A stretch of DNA of 64,000 nt from Noviherbaspirillum sp. L7-7A (GTDB lineage Bacteria > Pseudomonadota > Gammaproteobacteria > Burkholderiales > Burkholderiaceae_D). The stretch is taken from the NCBI RefSeq assembly GCF_019052805.1, contig NZ_JAHQRJ010000002.1, positions 186,001 to 250,000 of the forward strand. The letters run 5' to 3'. The notes beneath the pieces are model-generated. The model saw nothing but the letters and a program-made list of their open reading frames with translations, was not told the origin of the DNA and ran no database searches. The position numbers and the translations under genes were made by a program. Positions 1 through 8,025 of this stretch are shown piece by piece (positions within the stretch are counted from its first letter, which is position 1; each line of letters starts with the position of its first letter).

Positions 1-668
1 GCATAGAAGGCCTGCTCGCGGGCCTGGTCCAGCCGGCTCCAGTTGCCGACCCTGCTCATCCGCTGCGCTAGCTCTGCGCTGGCTTCGGCCGCGGTAGTGA
101 CTTGCCCGGCATAGTGCAGCGCCTGCTGCGCGCCGACGGCGTTGAAGTAGGCTTTACGGGTGTCGGTGGCCAGCTGAACCGCCTGCGCGGCGGCCTGGAG
201 CTTGGCCTGCTCGAAGCGCCGGCTTTCGATGCCGGTGCGTAGCGGCAGTGTCAGCAGCCCGACGAAGTCGAACAAAATGCTGCGATCGATGTCGATATTG
301 TCGCCGCCGCGTATCCGGCCGAAGGAAAAGCCGGGGTTGCGCAGGCGCCCCGCCTGCACCAGGTTCGCTTCGGCAATGCCGAGTTCGGCGAATGCCGCCT
401 GCAGCCCCTTGTTGTTGGCCAGGGCAATCCGCACTGCGGCGTCTGGCGTCAGGGGTTGTGTCAGAAACTGCTTCACGGCCGAGGCGCTTGCGGCGGTATC
501 TTCGGCTGAGCTGTCACGCTGCACGGCCTGGCCTGTGCGTTCCCTGGTGAACGCGGATACGGTGTCCAGGCCACCGTCGCTGGAAAAGCTCGCGCAGCCT
601 GCCAGAAGCAGGCTTGAAAACGCGATGGCGAGCGGCTTCATGCGCGCTGCATTGCGGTTTGTCGACAT
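1..668 (-). CDS. TolC-family outer membrane efflux lipoprotein (N-terminal part, runs off window)
   Basis: Reading the minus strand from the ATG at 668 gives a protein with a short basic N-terminus, a hydrophobic stretch and a lipobox L-L-A-G-C (Cys25), so it is probably a lipidated outer-membrane protein. The following residues match the outer membrane efflux (TolC/CusC/CzcC) family: LTPDAAVRIALANN, then GLQAAFAELGIAEANLVQAG, then helical Ala/Gln-rich coiled coil. The C-terminal half lies outside the window. A second ATG ten codons in (641) is also possible. Its neighbours are small His/Met-rich secreted proteins, which suggests the outer-membrane channel of a CusCBA- or CzcCBA-type RND metal pump whose other genes lie to the left. 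The family call is firm; the metal is inferred. Confidence 0.85.
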   Translation of the reverse strand, partial: MSTNRNAARMKPLAIAFSSLLLAGCASFSSDGGLDTVSAFTRERTGQAVQRDSSAEDTAASASAVKQFLTQPLTPDAAVRIALANNKGLQAAFAELGIAEANLVQAGRLRNPGFSFGRIRGGDNIDIDRSILFDFVGLLTLPLRTGIESRRFEQAKLQAAAQAVQLATDTRKAYFNAVGAQQALHYAGQVTTAAEASAELAQRMSRVGNWSRLDQAREQAFY

Positions 669-677
669 GCTTTTTCC

Positions 678-1001
678 TTAATGATGGCTGCCATGGACGG
701 CATGCGGGTCGGCAGGCGCAGCGGGCGCCCGCGTGATGTCTTTCCCGGGAGATGCCGGCGTCGGACCATGCCCGGCATGGGCATCCTTGCCGGGCACCGC
801 CTCATTGGCGCCACGCCAAGTCTGGTCGGGCGTACCCTGTGCATCCGTGGCGGAACGGTACTCCTTGAAAACAGAGATGTAGGTGGAAGCCGGCACGGGC
901 GCATCAGGATCGGCCGGGCTGGCCTGCTGGCCTTGCTGCGCCATGGCGGCAAGAGGCAGAAGCGCCAGGGCTAAGACCCTGGACCAATAGGATAAGAACA
1001 T
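678..1001 (-). CDS. small secreted His-rich protein of metal-efflux cluster
   Basis: This protein of 107 residues starts at the ATG at 1001, which has a GAGG motif five bases upstream. Residues 1-20 form a clear Sec signal peptide (hydrophobic core, AMA-QQ cleavage site). The mature part is short, Pro/Ala/Asp-rich and ends in a His-rich tail (DPHAVHGSHH). It is encoded 9 bp upstream of the TolC-type gene in the same direction, so the two are probably cotranscribed. Proteins of this type are common in copper and czc/cus operons of Burkholderiales, but have no defined activity. Periplasmic metal binding by the His tail is an inference. Confidence 0.7.
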   Translation of the reverse strand: MFLSYWSRVLALALLPLAAMAQQGQQASPADPDAPVPASTYISVFKEYRSATDAQGTPDQTWRGANEAVPGKDAHAGHGPTPASPGKDITRAPAAPADPHAVHGSHH

Positions 1002-1106
1002 GATTACCTCGAAATCGATAAGGCAGGCGTGCCAGGGCACGCAAACTGCACCAGGACCCGGAGCGCAGGACAAGTTCTGTCCGGCGTAGCCAATCCCGGT
1101 ACGCGA

Positions 1107-1535
1107 TCAGGCGGTCATGCGTTTGGGAGGACGTTCCAGGCCGCTTGGCACGATGCCGGCAAGCCAGGGCAGGGGAGCAGCGGTGACGGGCAGGGAGCTG
1201 CGGCAGGCATTATTCGGGTCTGACTTTGACATCAGCGCAGGGGCGGCCACGCAGCAGTGGGCACAGAGACTGCAGGTGGCATGCTTGTGCTTGCCGTCGT
1301 GGGATTTGTCTGGAGCCGCGTTGGGCTTGACCGCGGCGCCGTGATGGCCTGCATCGGCATGCGCCATGTTCATCGCCTGGCCATCGTGATGGTGAACCGC
1401 CGCGGAGACCGGCATGCCGGCTGAGCCATTCCCTGCCATCGGCGCGCAGACGGTCTGCATAGTGGCAGCGATCCCCTGGAAGGAAAGCGCAAGCAGCACG
1501 AGCCAGAGCAGCAGAGTCTTCAAGAAACGGTTCAT
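1107..1535 (-). CDS. secreted His/Cys-rich protein, DUF2946-like, probable copper-locus protein
   Basis: I place the start at the ATG at 1535, where a typical signal peptide begins (MNRFLKTLLLWLVLLALSFQ). Longer in-frame extensions are not hydrophobic. The mature protein of about 120 residues has a Met/His-rich centre (HHHDGQAMNMAHADAGHH) followed by C-S-L-C-A-H-C-C, the pattern seen in DUF2946-type proteins of copper resistance operons. It precedes the small His-rich gene by 105 bp and shares its orientation. A MerR-like promoter lies upstream at 1596-1625. The metal-binding role is inferred from composition and context. Confidence 0.7.
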   Translation of the reverse strand: MNRFLKTLLLWLVLLALSFQGIAATMQTVCAPMAGNGSAGMPVSAAVHHHDGQAMNMAHADAGHHGAAVKPNAAPDKSHDGKHKHATCSLCAHCCVAAPALMSKSDPNNACRSSLPVTAAPLPWLAGIVPSGLERPPKRMTA

Positions 1536-1595
1536 TTTTTTTAGTTTAGCATTCCATGCGGCATGGCTTCTACAGTTGCTGCCGTGCCGGGCTGC

Positions 1596-1625
1596 ATTGT
1601 AAACCTCTTGCAGTAGCGAGGTAAG
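1596..1625 (-). promoter_or_regulatory. possible MerR-type promoter for the minus-strand metal genes
   Basis: On the minus strand, CTTACC (1625-1620) and TACAAT (1601-1596) are separated by 18 bp, and the spacer carries the dyad ACCTC/GAGGT. This resembles metal-responsive MerR-family promoters, whose spacers are longer than 17 bp. Transcription would begin about 50 bp before the ATG at 1535. It is weaker than the site facing the other way at 1786-1816. Confidence 0.45.
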
Positions 1626-1785
1626 CCGTTTCTCGACTGCTGCTCCGATGCAAAAGTTCCTGACTGCATTTAAGGACAACGGGCAATCGCTATCCAGGGC
1701 CGCCAGGTTTCAGGCATGTCGAGCACGCACCGGCGATTTGCGCGAAGATGACGGGCCCGGCTTAACGAACCGCACGAAGCATGCC

Positions 1786-1816
1786 TTGACCTTCCCACAG
1801 TAGTAAGGGTTAAAGT
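1786..1816 (+). promoter_or_regulatory. CueR/MerR-type promoter with 19-bp spacer upstream of the DUF411 gene
   Basis: TTGACC (1786-1791) and TAAAGT (1811-1816) are exactly 19 bp apart. The spacer starts with TTCCC and ends with AAGGGT, making with the -35 an imperfect ACCTT/AAGGGT dyad. Nineteen-bp spacers with such a dyad are the hallmark of promoters untwisted by MerR-family activators such as CueR; the E. coli copA promoter has the same layout. The predicted transcript starts about 35 bp before the DUF411 start. No regulator gene is present in the window. Confidence 0.6.
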
Positions 1817-1856
1817 AAGACCACTTTTGATGAAGCAGCCTTGAATGGAGTACAGG

Positions 1857-2273
1857 ATGAAAAGCTATTTGATCGCTGGCCTGCTGATGGCCGCCTCGAC
1901 CCTTGCCCACGCCGCAGGCGAAGCCATTACGGTCTACAAGGACCCGAACTGCGGCTGCTGCGGCGCGTGGGTCGAGCACTTGCGCGAAGCAGGCTACAAG
2001 GTGAAAGCGGTCGATTCGGACGATATGGCTGCAGTGAAAAAGCGCCTCGGCGTGCCGGAGAACCTGGAGTCCTGCCACACCGGCGTGGTGGATGCGTCGG
2101 GCCAGGTCGTCGAAGGCCACGTGCCCGCCACCGCGCTGGCCAAGCTGATTGCCGCGCCGGCGGTGAAAGGCGTCGCCGTGCCGGGCATGCCTGCCAACTC
2201 GCCCGGCATGGGCAAGATGAATGGCAAGCTTGTTACCGTCGACTTTGCAGGCAAGCAGTTTTCGAAGGATTAA
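1857..2273 (+). CDS. periplasmic DUF411 metal-binding protein
   Basis: The product is 138 residues from the ATG at 1857, chosen because GGAG lies seven bases upstream; the ATG at 1845 is in frame but lacks a ribosome site. Residues 1-18 form a signal peptide ending in AHA. Mature residues show the DUF411 signature: an ITVYKDPNCGCCGAW thioredoxin-like start with a C-G-C-C metal site, then VPENLESCHTGVVD and the closing AGKQF. Family members are secreted copper-binding proteins in resistance loci. It sits behind a CueR-like promoter and diverges from the efflux-side genes, so copper-induced expression is likely. Confidence 0.85.
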   Translation: MKSYLIAGLLMAASTLAHAAGEAITVYKDPNCGCCGAWVEHLREAGYKVKAVDSDDMAAVKKRLGVPENLESCHTGVVDASGQVVEGHVPATALAKLIAAPAVKGVAVPGMPANSPGMGKMNGKLVTVDFAGKQFSKD

Positions 2274-2339
2274 GGCAGTGTGGAGCAGGCATGGCCTTGG
2301 AGCCATTCAGCCCGCCTGCCGCTTGAATGACTGGGCTCG

Positions 2340-2357
2340 GGGCCTAATGAAAGGCCC
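2340..2357 (+). terminator. hairpin after the DUF411 gene
   Basis: GGGCCT and AGGCCC form a 6-bp stem around AATGAA, 66 bp after the stop codon. There is no clear T-run after it, so the terminator role is tentative. Confidence 0.35.
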
Positions 2358-2566
2358 TGTGCTTCGCTGCACATATTCCTTCCATCCGCGCCCGACCAGC
2401 ATCTGTCTTCCATTGTCCGCAAACCCGTGACACGTTCGCTTCGCCATTCATAAGCAATTCTTTTTAATTGATATGAAATATGAATTTTCCGAATGTGGTG
2501 ACTTGATGTCTAATGGCGCTTTCCCGGCATTGCTTTGAGGCGCCGGCACGGACGAAAGGAATCAGC

Positions 2567-3829
2567 ATGCACTCTCATCAGTACGATGTCGCCATCATCG
2601 GCGCCGGCATTGGCGGCCTGACACTGGCGCTTTGCCTGCATCAGCAGGGCATTTCCTGCCGTGTCTTCGAGGCGGCACAGGAAATCCGCCCCCTGGGTGC
2701 CGGCGTGAACCTGTTGCCGCATGCAGTACGGGTGATGGATGAACTGGGTCTGGCCGGGTGCCTGTCCGAGGTAGCGGTCACGACCAAGGAATCGATTTTT
2801 TTCAACAAGTTTGGCCAGTTCGTCTACAGCGAGCCGGCCGGCCGTGACGCCGGTTATGCCTGGCCGCAGTTCTCGATCCATCGCGGCGACCTGCAGATGG
2901 TATTGCTGGAAGCCGTGCACGAGCGGCTGGGCAGGGATGCGGTACAGCTCGGCTGGCGCTGCTTGGGCGTGGACCAGGACGATGCCGGCGTGACCATGCG
3001 CTTCGATGACGGCAATGGACATGAGCGCGAGCCCGCCCGCGCCGCGCTGGCGGTGGCTTGCGACGGCATCCATTCGGCAGTACGCAAGCAGTTGTATCCC
3101 GACGAGGGCGCGCCACGCTATTCCGGCGTCAACATGTGGCGCGGCACCACAGTGCTGCCACCTTTCCTCTCGGGCGCCAGCATGGTGCGCGCCGGCTGGT
3201 TGTCGGTAGGCAAGATGGTGATCTACCCGATCCGCAACGATGTGGATGGCCAGGGCAGGCAGCTGGTTAACTGGGTTGCCGAGATCGAGGCGCCGCAGCC
3301 GGCACGGCGCGACTGGAACCGCGGCGGCCGGCTGGAAGACTTCTTCCCCGCCTTCGCCGACTGGCATTTCGACTGGCTGGACGTGGCCGCTATGCTGCAG
3401 GCCACCGAGACCATCCTGGAATATCCGATGGTGGACCAGGACCCCTTGCCAAAGTGGAGTTTCGGCCGCGTCACGCTGCTGGGAGATGCCGCCCATCCGA
3501 TGGTGCCGCGCGGTTCCAACGGCGCCGGTCAGGCCATACTCGACGGCCCCAGCCTGGCCCAGCAGATCCGTGCCTTCGGCGTGACCGGTAAGGCGCTGGA
3601 GGAATACGAGCGCATTCGCCTGAAGGCCACCAGCGAAGTGGTGCTGATGAACCGGGTGGCGCCGCCGGATGCCATCCTGCAGACCGTGCATGAACTGACC
3701 GGCGGCAAGCCCTTCGACCGCATCGAGGACGTCATCAGCCGGGAAGAACTGCAGGCAGTGTCGAACCGCTACAAGCAGGTTGCTGGCTTCAGCGTGAACG
3801 CACTGTCCCAGCCCGCGCCGGCGCGCTAG
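2567..3829 (+). CDS. FAD-dependent aromatic monooxygenase, PhzS/salicylate hydroxylase-like
   Basis: The protein has 420 residues from the ATG at 2567 (GAAAGGAATCAGC upstream); the in-frame ATG at 2513 adds a non-conserved tail. Residues 7-12 of the Rossmann motif are G-A-G-I-G-G, the DG motif reads ACDGIHSAVRKQL, and the second FAD motif is GDAAHPMVPRGSNGAGQAI. This is the group A flavoprotein hydroxylase family (FAD_binding_3), closest in pattern to PhzS-type enzymes, which hydroxylate aromatic or phenazine rings using NAD(P)H and O2. It is followed by a LysR gene and a Bug receptor, which suggests a small aromatic-acid catabolic unit. The substrate cannot be read from the sequence. Confidence 0.82.
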   Translation: MHSHQYDVAIIGAGIGGLTLALCLHQQGISCRVFEAAQEIRPLGAGVNLLPHAVRVMDELGLAGCLSEVAVTTKESIFFNKFGQFVYSEPAGRDAGYAWPQFSIHRGDLQMVLLEAVHERLGRDAVQLGWRCLGVDQDDAGVTMRFDDGNGHEREPARAALAVACDGIHSAVRKQLYPDEGAPRYSGVNMWRGTTVLPPFLSGASMVRAGWLSVGKMVIYPIRNDVDGQGRQLVNWVAEIEAPQPARRDWNRGGRLEDFFPAFADWHFDWLDVAAMLQATETILEYPMVDQDPLPKWSFGRVTLLGDAAHPMVPRGSNGAGQAILDGPSLAQQIRAFGVTGKALEEYERIRLKATSEVVLMNRVAPPDAILQTVHELTGGKPFDRIEDVISREELQAVSNRYKQVAGFSVNALSQPAPAR

Positions 3830-3851
3830 TGTAGGTTACCGCAGTGCCGGC

Positions 3852-4787
3852 ATGAACATATCGACGCGCCAGCTCAAGGCTTTCCTGCTGATTGCGCAAC
3901 TGAAGAATTTCACCCGCGCGGCGGAGCGCCTGCATATTACACAGGCCGGCCTGAGCGTGATGATGCGCGAGCTGGAAGTGCAGCTTGCCAGCCGGCTGTT
4001 CGATCGCACCACCCGCTCGGTAACGCTGACGCCGGCCGGCGAGAAGCTGTTGCCGATCGCGCAGGTCGCCGTGGAAGGGCTCGAGCAGGTGGCCGCGCAG
4101 CTGGACGACATGTCGGACAAGGCGCGCTACCTGCTGCGCGTGGCTGCCACGCCGCTGGTGTCGTCGACCCTGATGCCGCTGGTGATCAGCCGCTTCCGGC
4201 AGCACTATCCCGATGTCACGATACGGGTGGTCGATACCGACCTGAAGCAGGTGCAGGCTCTGGTGGAAAGCGGCGGCGCCGACTTTGGCCTGGGCTTCTT
4301 CTTCGAAGGCAGCAAGAGCATCGAGCGCAGGCTACTGTATGACTTTCCGCTGGTGCTGGTCGGGCCGCTGCAGGCGCAGGGCGATGATGCCGGCATGCCC
4401 GCGCCCGGCATGCCGGTGCCATGGGAGAGCCTGGATGAACTGATGCTGATCGGGCTGCCGCCTGACAACCCGATCCAGCAGCTGATCGACCGCCAGCTTG
4501 CCAGGACCGGCCGCGCCGATGCCGAGCGGGCATCGTTCAACCATTTCGACACCCTGATCGCCATGGTGGCCATTGGCCTCGGGTCGGCGGTGATACCGTC
4601 GTTTGCCATGCCCGCATGCCGGCGCCATCGGGTCAGCGCCGCGCCGCTGGTGCAGCCACAGGTCACCGCCGGTTTTCACCAGATCTCTCGCAAGGGACGC
4701 GGCAAGCCGTTCTACATGGCCGAGTTCACCGACATGCTGATCGCGATGCTGCCGCAGATGGCGGCGGGAGAAACGCAGTCAGGCTGA
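3852..4787 (+). CDS. LysR-family transcriptional regulator
   Basis: The product is 311 residues. Residues 1-60 are a canonical LysR winged helix-turn-helix (MNISTRQLKAFLLIAQL, AERLHITQAGLSVMMRELE, LFDRTTRSVTLTPAG) and the rest is a periplasmic-binding-protein-like effector domain. It begins 22 bp after the monooxygenase gene on the same strand and is followed 108 bp later by a Bug receptor. Cotranscription with the genes it may control is plausible but less common than divergent arrangements. Confidence 0.88.
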   Translation: MNISTRQLKAFLLIAQLKNFTRAAERLHITQAGLSVMMRELEVQLASRLFDRTTRSVTLTPAGEKLLPIAQVAVEGLEQVAAQLDDMSDKARYLLRVAATPLVSSTLMPLVISRFRQHYPDVTIRVVDTDLKQVQALVESGGADFGLGFFFEGSKSIERRLLYDFPLVLVGPLQAQGDDAGMPAPGMPVPWESLDELMLIGLPPDNPIQQLIDRQLARTGRADAERASFNHFDTLIAMVAIGLGSAVIPSFAMPACRRHRVSAAPLVQPQVTAGFHQISRKGRGKPFYMAEFTDMLIAMLPQMAAGETQSG

Positions 4788-4895
4788 CACCGCAAGACCG
4801 CAAAGCCAGAACGCGGCTTATCGTTCACAATGACGCGCTGCGCTTGCGGCGCGAAGCAAGCTAAAAAAATGGATAACAATTTCAAGGAGACCGTC

Positions 4896-5903
4896 ATGTC
4901 ACAAAACACTGCTTCAATGTCGCAGCGCCGCGGGCGCCGCCAGTTCATGCTGCTTGCCGGCGCGATGGCCGCGCTTGCCTTGCCCGGCCTTGGCATGGCC
5001 CAGGAAGCCTGGCCGTCCAGGCCGATCACGATCGTCGTGCCGTTCACGCCCGGCACTGGGATCGATGTGCTGGCGCGCACGTTGGGCCAGAAGCTGTCGC
5101 AGCGGGTCGGCCAGCCCGTCATCGTGGAAAACAAAGCCGGCGCTTCCGGCAACATTGGCACCGAAGCGGCTGCCCGCGCCGCGCCGGACGGCTACACGCT
5201 GCTGATGACCGTCAATACCTTCGTGATGAACGCCAGCCTCTACAAGAGCGTTCCCTACGACCCCGTAAAGAGCTTCGTGCCGGTCGCGCCCACCGCCCAA
5301 GGCGCGCTGACCTTCGCGGTCAATCCCGCTGTCCCGGCAAAGACGCTGACGGAAGCCATCAGGCTGTTCAAGGATAATCCCGGCAAGTACACCTATGCCT
5401 CGCCCGGCAACGGCACGCCGCAGCATCTGGCAATGGAGCTGTTCAAGCTCAATACCGGCGCGGACCTGCTGCATGTGCCGTACAAGGGTTCGGCCGGCGC
5501 CATTACCGACCTGCTCGGCGGCCAGGTGCAGGCGATGATCCTGCCGGTGCATTCGGCGCTGGTTCATGCCAAGGCAGGCAAGCTGCGCCTGCTCGCGGTG
5601 GCGCAGGACAAGCGGGTCCCCGGCGCGTCCGACGTGCCGACCTTTGCCGAACAGGGCGTGGCCAATTCCAATGTGGACCTCTGGTACGGTCTGCTGGCGC
5701 CAGCGGGCACGCCGGCGCCGGTGGTGGCGCGATTGAACAGCGAAATCAACCAGATCCTGGCCATGCCCGATGTGACCGAAGCGCTGGACAAGCAGGGCAT
5801 GGTGCCAACGCCCGGTAAGGCCGACACCCTGGGCATGATGGTAAAGAATGACCTGGTGCGCTGGGCCGACGTGATCAAGCGCGCCAAAATCAGCACGGAC
5901 TGA
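4896..5903 (+). CDS. Bug/TctC-type periplasmic solute-binding protein
   Basis: The chosen start (4896) follows AAGGAG at an ideal distance; an earlier in-frame ATG at 4830 gives an untypical extension. The product of 335 residues begins with a twin-Arg-like leader (QRRGRRQFMLLAGAM) and a hydrophobic core ending at GMAQ. The mature part shows the Bug hallmarks: WPSRPITIVVPFTPGTGIDV, VIVENKAGASGNIGTE, ARAAPDGYTLL and LLHVPYKGSAGA. Bug proteins bind carboxylates or related small acids for tripartite tricarboxylate transporters. No TctA/TctB gene lies nearby, as is usual for these orphan receptors. Its partner genes suggest an aromatic or carboxylic acid ligand. Confidence 0.88.
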   Translation: MSQNTASMSQRRGRRQFMLLAGAMAALALPGLGMAQEAWPSRPITIVVPFTPGTGIDVLARTLGQKLSQRVGQPVIVENKAGASGNIGTEAAARAAPDGYTLLMTVNTFVMNASLYKSVPYDPVKSFVPVAPTAQGALTFAVNPAVPAKTLTEAIRLFKDNPGKYTYASPGNGTPQHLAMELFKLNTGADLLHVPYKGSAGAITDLLGGQVQAMILPVHSALVHAKAGKLRLLAVAQDKRVPGASDVPTFAEQGVANSNVDLWYGLLAPAGTPAPVVARLNSEINQILAMPDVTEALDKQGMVPTPGKADTLGMMVKNDLVRWADVIKRAKISTD

Positions 5904-5940
5904 GGCGCTGCAAGGCGCTGTAAGGCAAACAAGAAAGGCC

Positions 5941-5972
5941 TGCCTGCCCGCCATGTCACTGGCGGGCAGGCA
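5941..5972. terminator. 13-bp perfect inverted repeat, bidirectional terminator-like
   Basis: TGCCTGCCCGCCA and its exact complement flank the loop TGTCAC, between two converging genes (Bug receptor ending 5903, small minus-strand gene ending 6003). Its position and strength fit a shared terminator; only short A/T tracts flank it. Confidence 0.6.
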
Positions 5973-6002
5973 AGCCTTGGCCCACGTGGTGCAAGGGCTG
6001 GA

Positions 6003-6269
6003 TTACTTCGACGTGGTGCCGGTCGTGCTGCTGGCGCCTTCCTTCTTCGTCATGGTGCTGCTGGTCTCGTTCTGGCCGGTCGGGCTCATCTTGCCCTCGC
6101 GGTTTGCCTGTGTCTTGCCGGTGGCGTCCTTGCTGGCGCTTTCCTTTGCCGCTTCAGCCTTCTTTTCACTCTTGGTGGTTGGCGCCGCAGGAGCAGCAGT
6201 GTGGGCGGCAGCGAAAGCGCCGCCGGCGATCAGGGTGGCGCAGGCGCCGACGATCAGGGTCTTCAACAT
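6003..6269 (-). CDS. small secreted low-complexity protein
   Basis: This 88-residue product has a clear signal peptide (MLKTLIVGACATLIAGGAFA) followed by a disordered, Lys/Ser/Thr/Ala-rich tail with runs such as TKSEKKAEAAKESASKD. No known domain is visible. It resembles the many short exported, charged-disordered proteins of Burkholderiales, some of which respond to envelope stress. The ATG follows a GGAGACAAC sequence. Function unknown. Confidence 0.65.
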   Translation of the reverse strand: MLKTLIVGACATLIAGGAFAAAHTAAPAAPTTKSEKKAEAAKESASKDATGKTQANREGKMSPTGQNETSSTMTKKEGASSTTGTTSK

Positions 6270-6520
6270 GGTTGTCTCCGTTCAAGTTGGAATTCGTGGA
6301 TGCCACAGGGTCACGATCTTTGATGCTTCGTCGAATATACGCAGGAATTTTGGCGCAGGGTTTGATTGCATCCGTGTAAAGGCGCGATTTCCGTAGTAAC
6401 ACGATGGGTTTTCTTGCACGCCTTGTCTGTGCATCTGCAAGCGCATGCCTTGTTGCAAGTTTATTGCGGCGGCTATCGGGCGCCGTAGGCTCGGGACAGC
6501 GTAGCGCTGGCCCCGGCAGA

Positions 6521-7162
6521 TCAGTGTGCTGGCGGGACTGCGGTGCCGGCCGCCGGCAGCATGCGCTCGGCCAGCGTATGGTAGAGCGGCGTCCTGCATA
6601 CAAGCCTGGAAGCCGCGCTGGCAATCCGTGTTGCCGCCATCAACGGCATGAGCATGTGGTGGCTGTCGGTCATCTCCATCATGATGATGAAGGAGGTCAG
6701 CGGCGCGCGGGTCACGCCCGCCAGATAGGCCGCCATCACCAGCAGCACCATTGCGCTGCGCGGCGCCAATGCCGGCAGCAGCGCGGCCACGTTGTCGCCG
6801 ATGCCGGCGCCGACAGCCAGCGACGGCGCAAAGATGCCGCTAGGGACGCCGGCGGCGGATGACATCAGCGTGGCCAGGAACCTGGCCGCGCCAAAGTGCC
6901 AGGGCAGGGCGCCGCTCTGTTCCAGGGTCAAGCGGGTCGGGTCATAACCCGTGCCAAATACCAGGCCATCGGTGGCAACGCCCAGCATCGCGACACCCAG
7001 GCCGCAGCTCGCCGCCCAGGCATAGGGCCGGGAGTGGGCGAATCGGCCGGCGCGGCCCGGCAGGCTGGCGCTGCTGTGTACCATCAGCCAGGCCCAGCCC
7101 TTGTGCCAGTAGCTTACCGCGCTGCTGCGCAACCTTGCACGCGTCGAGCCCCGATTGTCCAT
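6521..7162 (-). pseudogene. 5'-truncated ClC chloride channel/antiporter (C-terminal half)
   Basis: The 213-residue frame matches only the second half of ClC proteins: VFGTGYDPTR, then a strong selectivity-filter segment GIFAPSLAVGAGIGDN, the helix TRAPLTSFIIMMEMTDSHHM, and the usual C-terminal SRLVCRTPLYHTLAERML. The first half, with the GSGIP and GREGP segments, is absent both in this frame and upstream. The residues before VFGTGY are weakly conserved. Half a ClC cannot form the pore, so I regard it as a deletion remnant. The C-terminus is intact. Confidence 0.75.
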
Positions 7163-7383
7163 TGCCTTCCTGATCGAGATCGAAAAATTTGTATTCTAGG
7201 AAATGAAATTCCGCGCATCGCTTGCCAGGCATGGCGATGCGCCGAATGTCTTGCGACACTGAAGACTTTACCAAGGCAATAAAGTCTTGAACCGAGAACG
7301 GTATTTCCGGAATCGATCGAAAGCAGATCCCCAGCTCGTGAACTCCGGCTGTCGGTTAGTCAGTCTTGTCTCAGGGCATTGCG

Positions 7384-8013
7384 TCAGAGTACGTTGCGAC
7401 CCTGCGCCGCTGACGTAATGAGGTTGCTCTTTTCTAACGGCTCACCAGCTTGTAACGCAGTGGTCCAGGTGCTGGTGTCAGCAACCGCGGCCCAGTTCGA
7501 ATGAAGCAGGACCATGAGAGTGTCATGGACCTGCCGGGCAGACGCACGACCTGCCTCATTGGCAAGGTCGATCGCGCCGGTCGCGTCCGAAAGAACCTCG
7601 ACGGTGAAGCCGCGAGGTTCCGCGTCGACTGCGGAAGCGAGTACGCAGTTGTTGGTCATGTATCCGACGAGGGTAATCGTGTCGATGCCTTGGTCACGCA
7701 GCCATGCGTCAAGGTCGGTGTCAGCGAATACGCTGCCGAACTGCTTACTGATCCGTTTGGCCGCCTTGCCTTCGTGTACGGCAACGTTGGGATGGTTCAG
7801 GAAGGTGGCTGATCCGGAGCCGAACACAGGGGCTCCGTCCGGTAGTTCATGTTGAACAAGAACGACCGGAGCAGCGGCATGCACAGCGGCTTCAATCGCC
7901 TTGCGAATGCGTGAGATGGACTCCTCACGGGCTGGATACTGGATGGGAAGAAGTCCTTCGAAATACTCCTGTTGGGCGTCGATGACGATTAAGGCTCGGC
8001 GTGGTGCAGTCAT
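7384..8013 (-). CDS. isochorismatase-family cysteine hydrolase
   Basis: The product is 209 residues. The catalytic triad of the family is visible: Asp in ALIVIDAQQEY, a Lys in the EGKAAKRISKQ region and Cys in YMTNNCVLASAVDAEPRGF. Such enzymes hydrolyse isochorismate or amides (nicotinamidase, N-carbamoylsarcosine amidase and relatives). The start is supported by GGAGAACGAC just upstream. The gene follows the LLM oxidoreductase gene by 12 bp, so both form an operon. The substrate is unknown; its partner suggests a redox or amide catabolic step. Confidence 0.85.
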   Translation of the reverse strand: MTAPRRALIVIDAQQEYFEGLLPIQYPAREESISRIRKAIEAAVHAAAPVVLVQHELPDGAPVFGSGSATFLNHPNVAVHEGKAAKRISKQFGSVFADTDLDAWLRDQGIDTITLVGYMTNNCVLASAVDAEPRGFTVEVLSDATGAIDLANEAGRASARQVHDTLMVLLHSNWAAVADTSTWTTALQAGEPLEKSNLITSAAQGRNVL

Positions 8014-8025
8014 GTCGTTCTCCGT

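Noticed and set aside
2510-3691. 393-codon minus-strand frame opposite the flavin monooxygenase
   Set aside because: Antisense to a gene with intact FAD motifs; no domain and no ribosome site.
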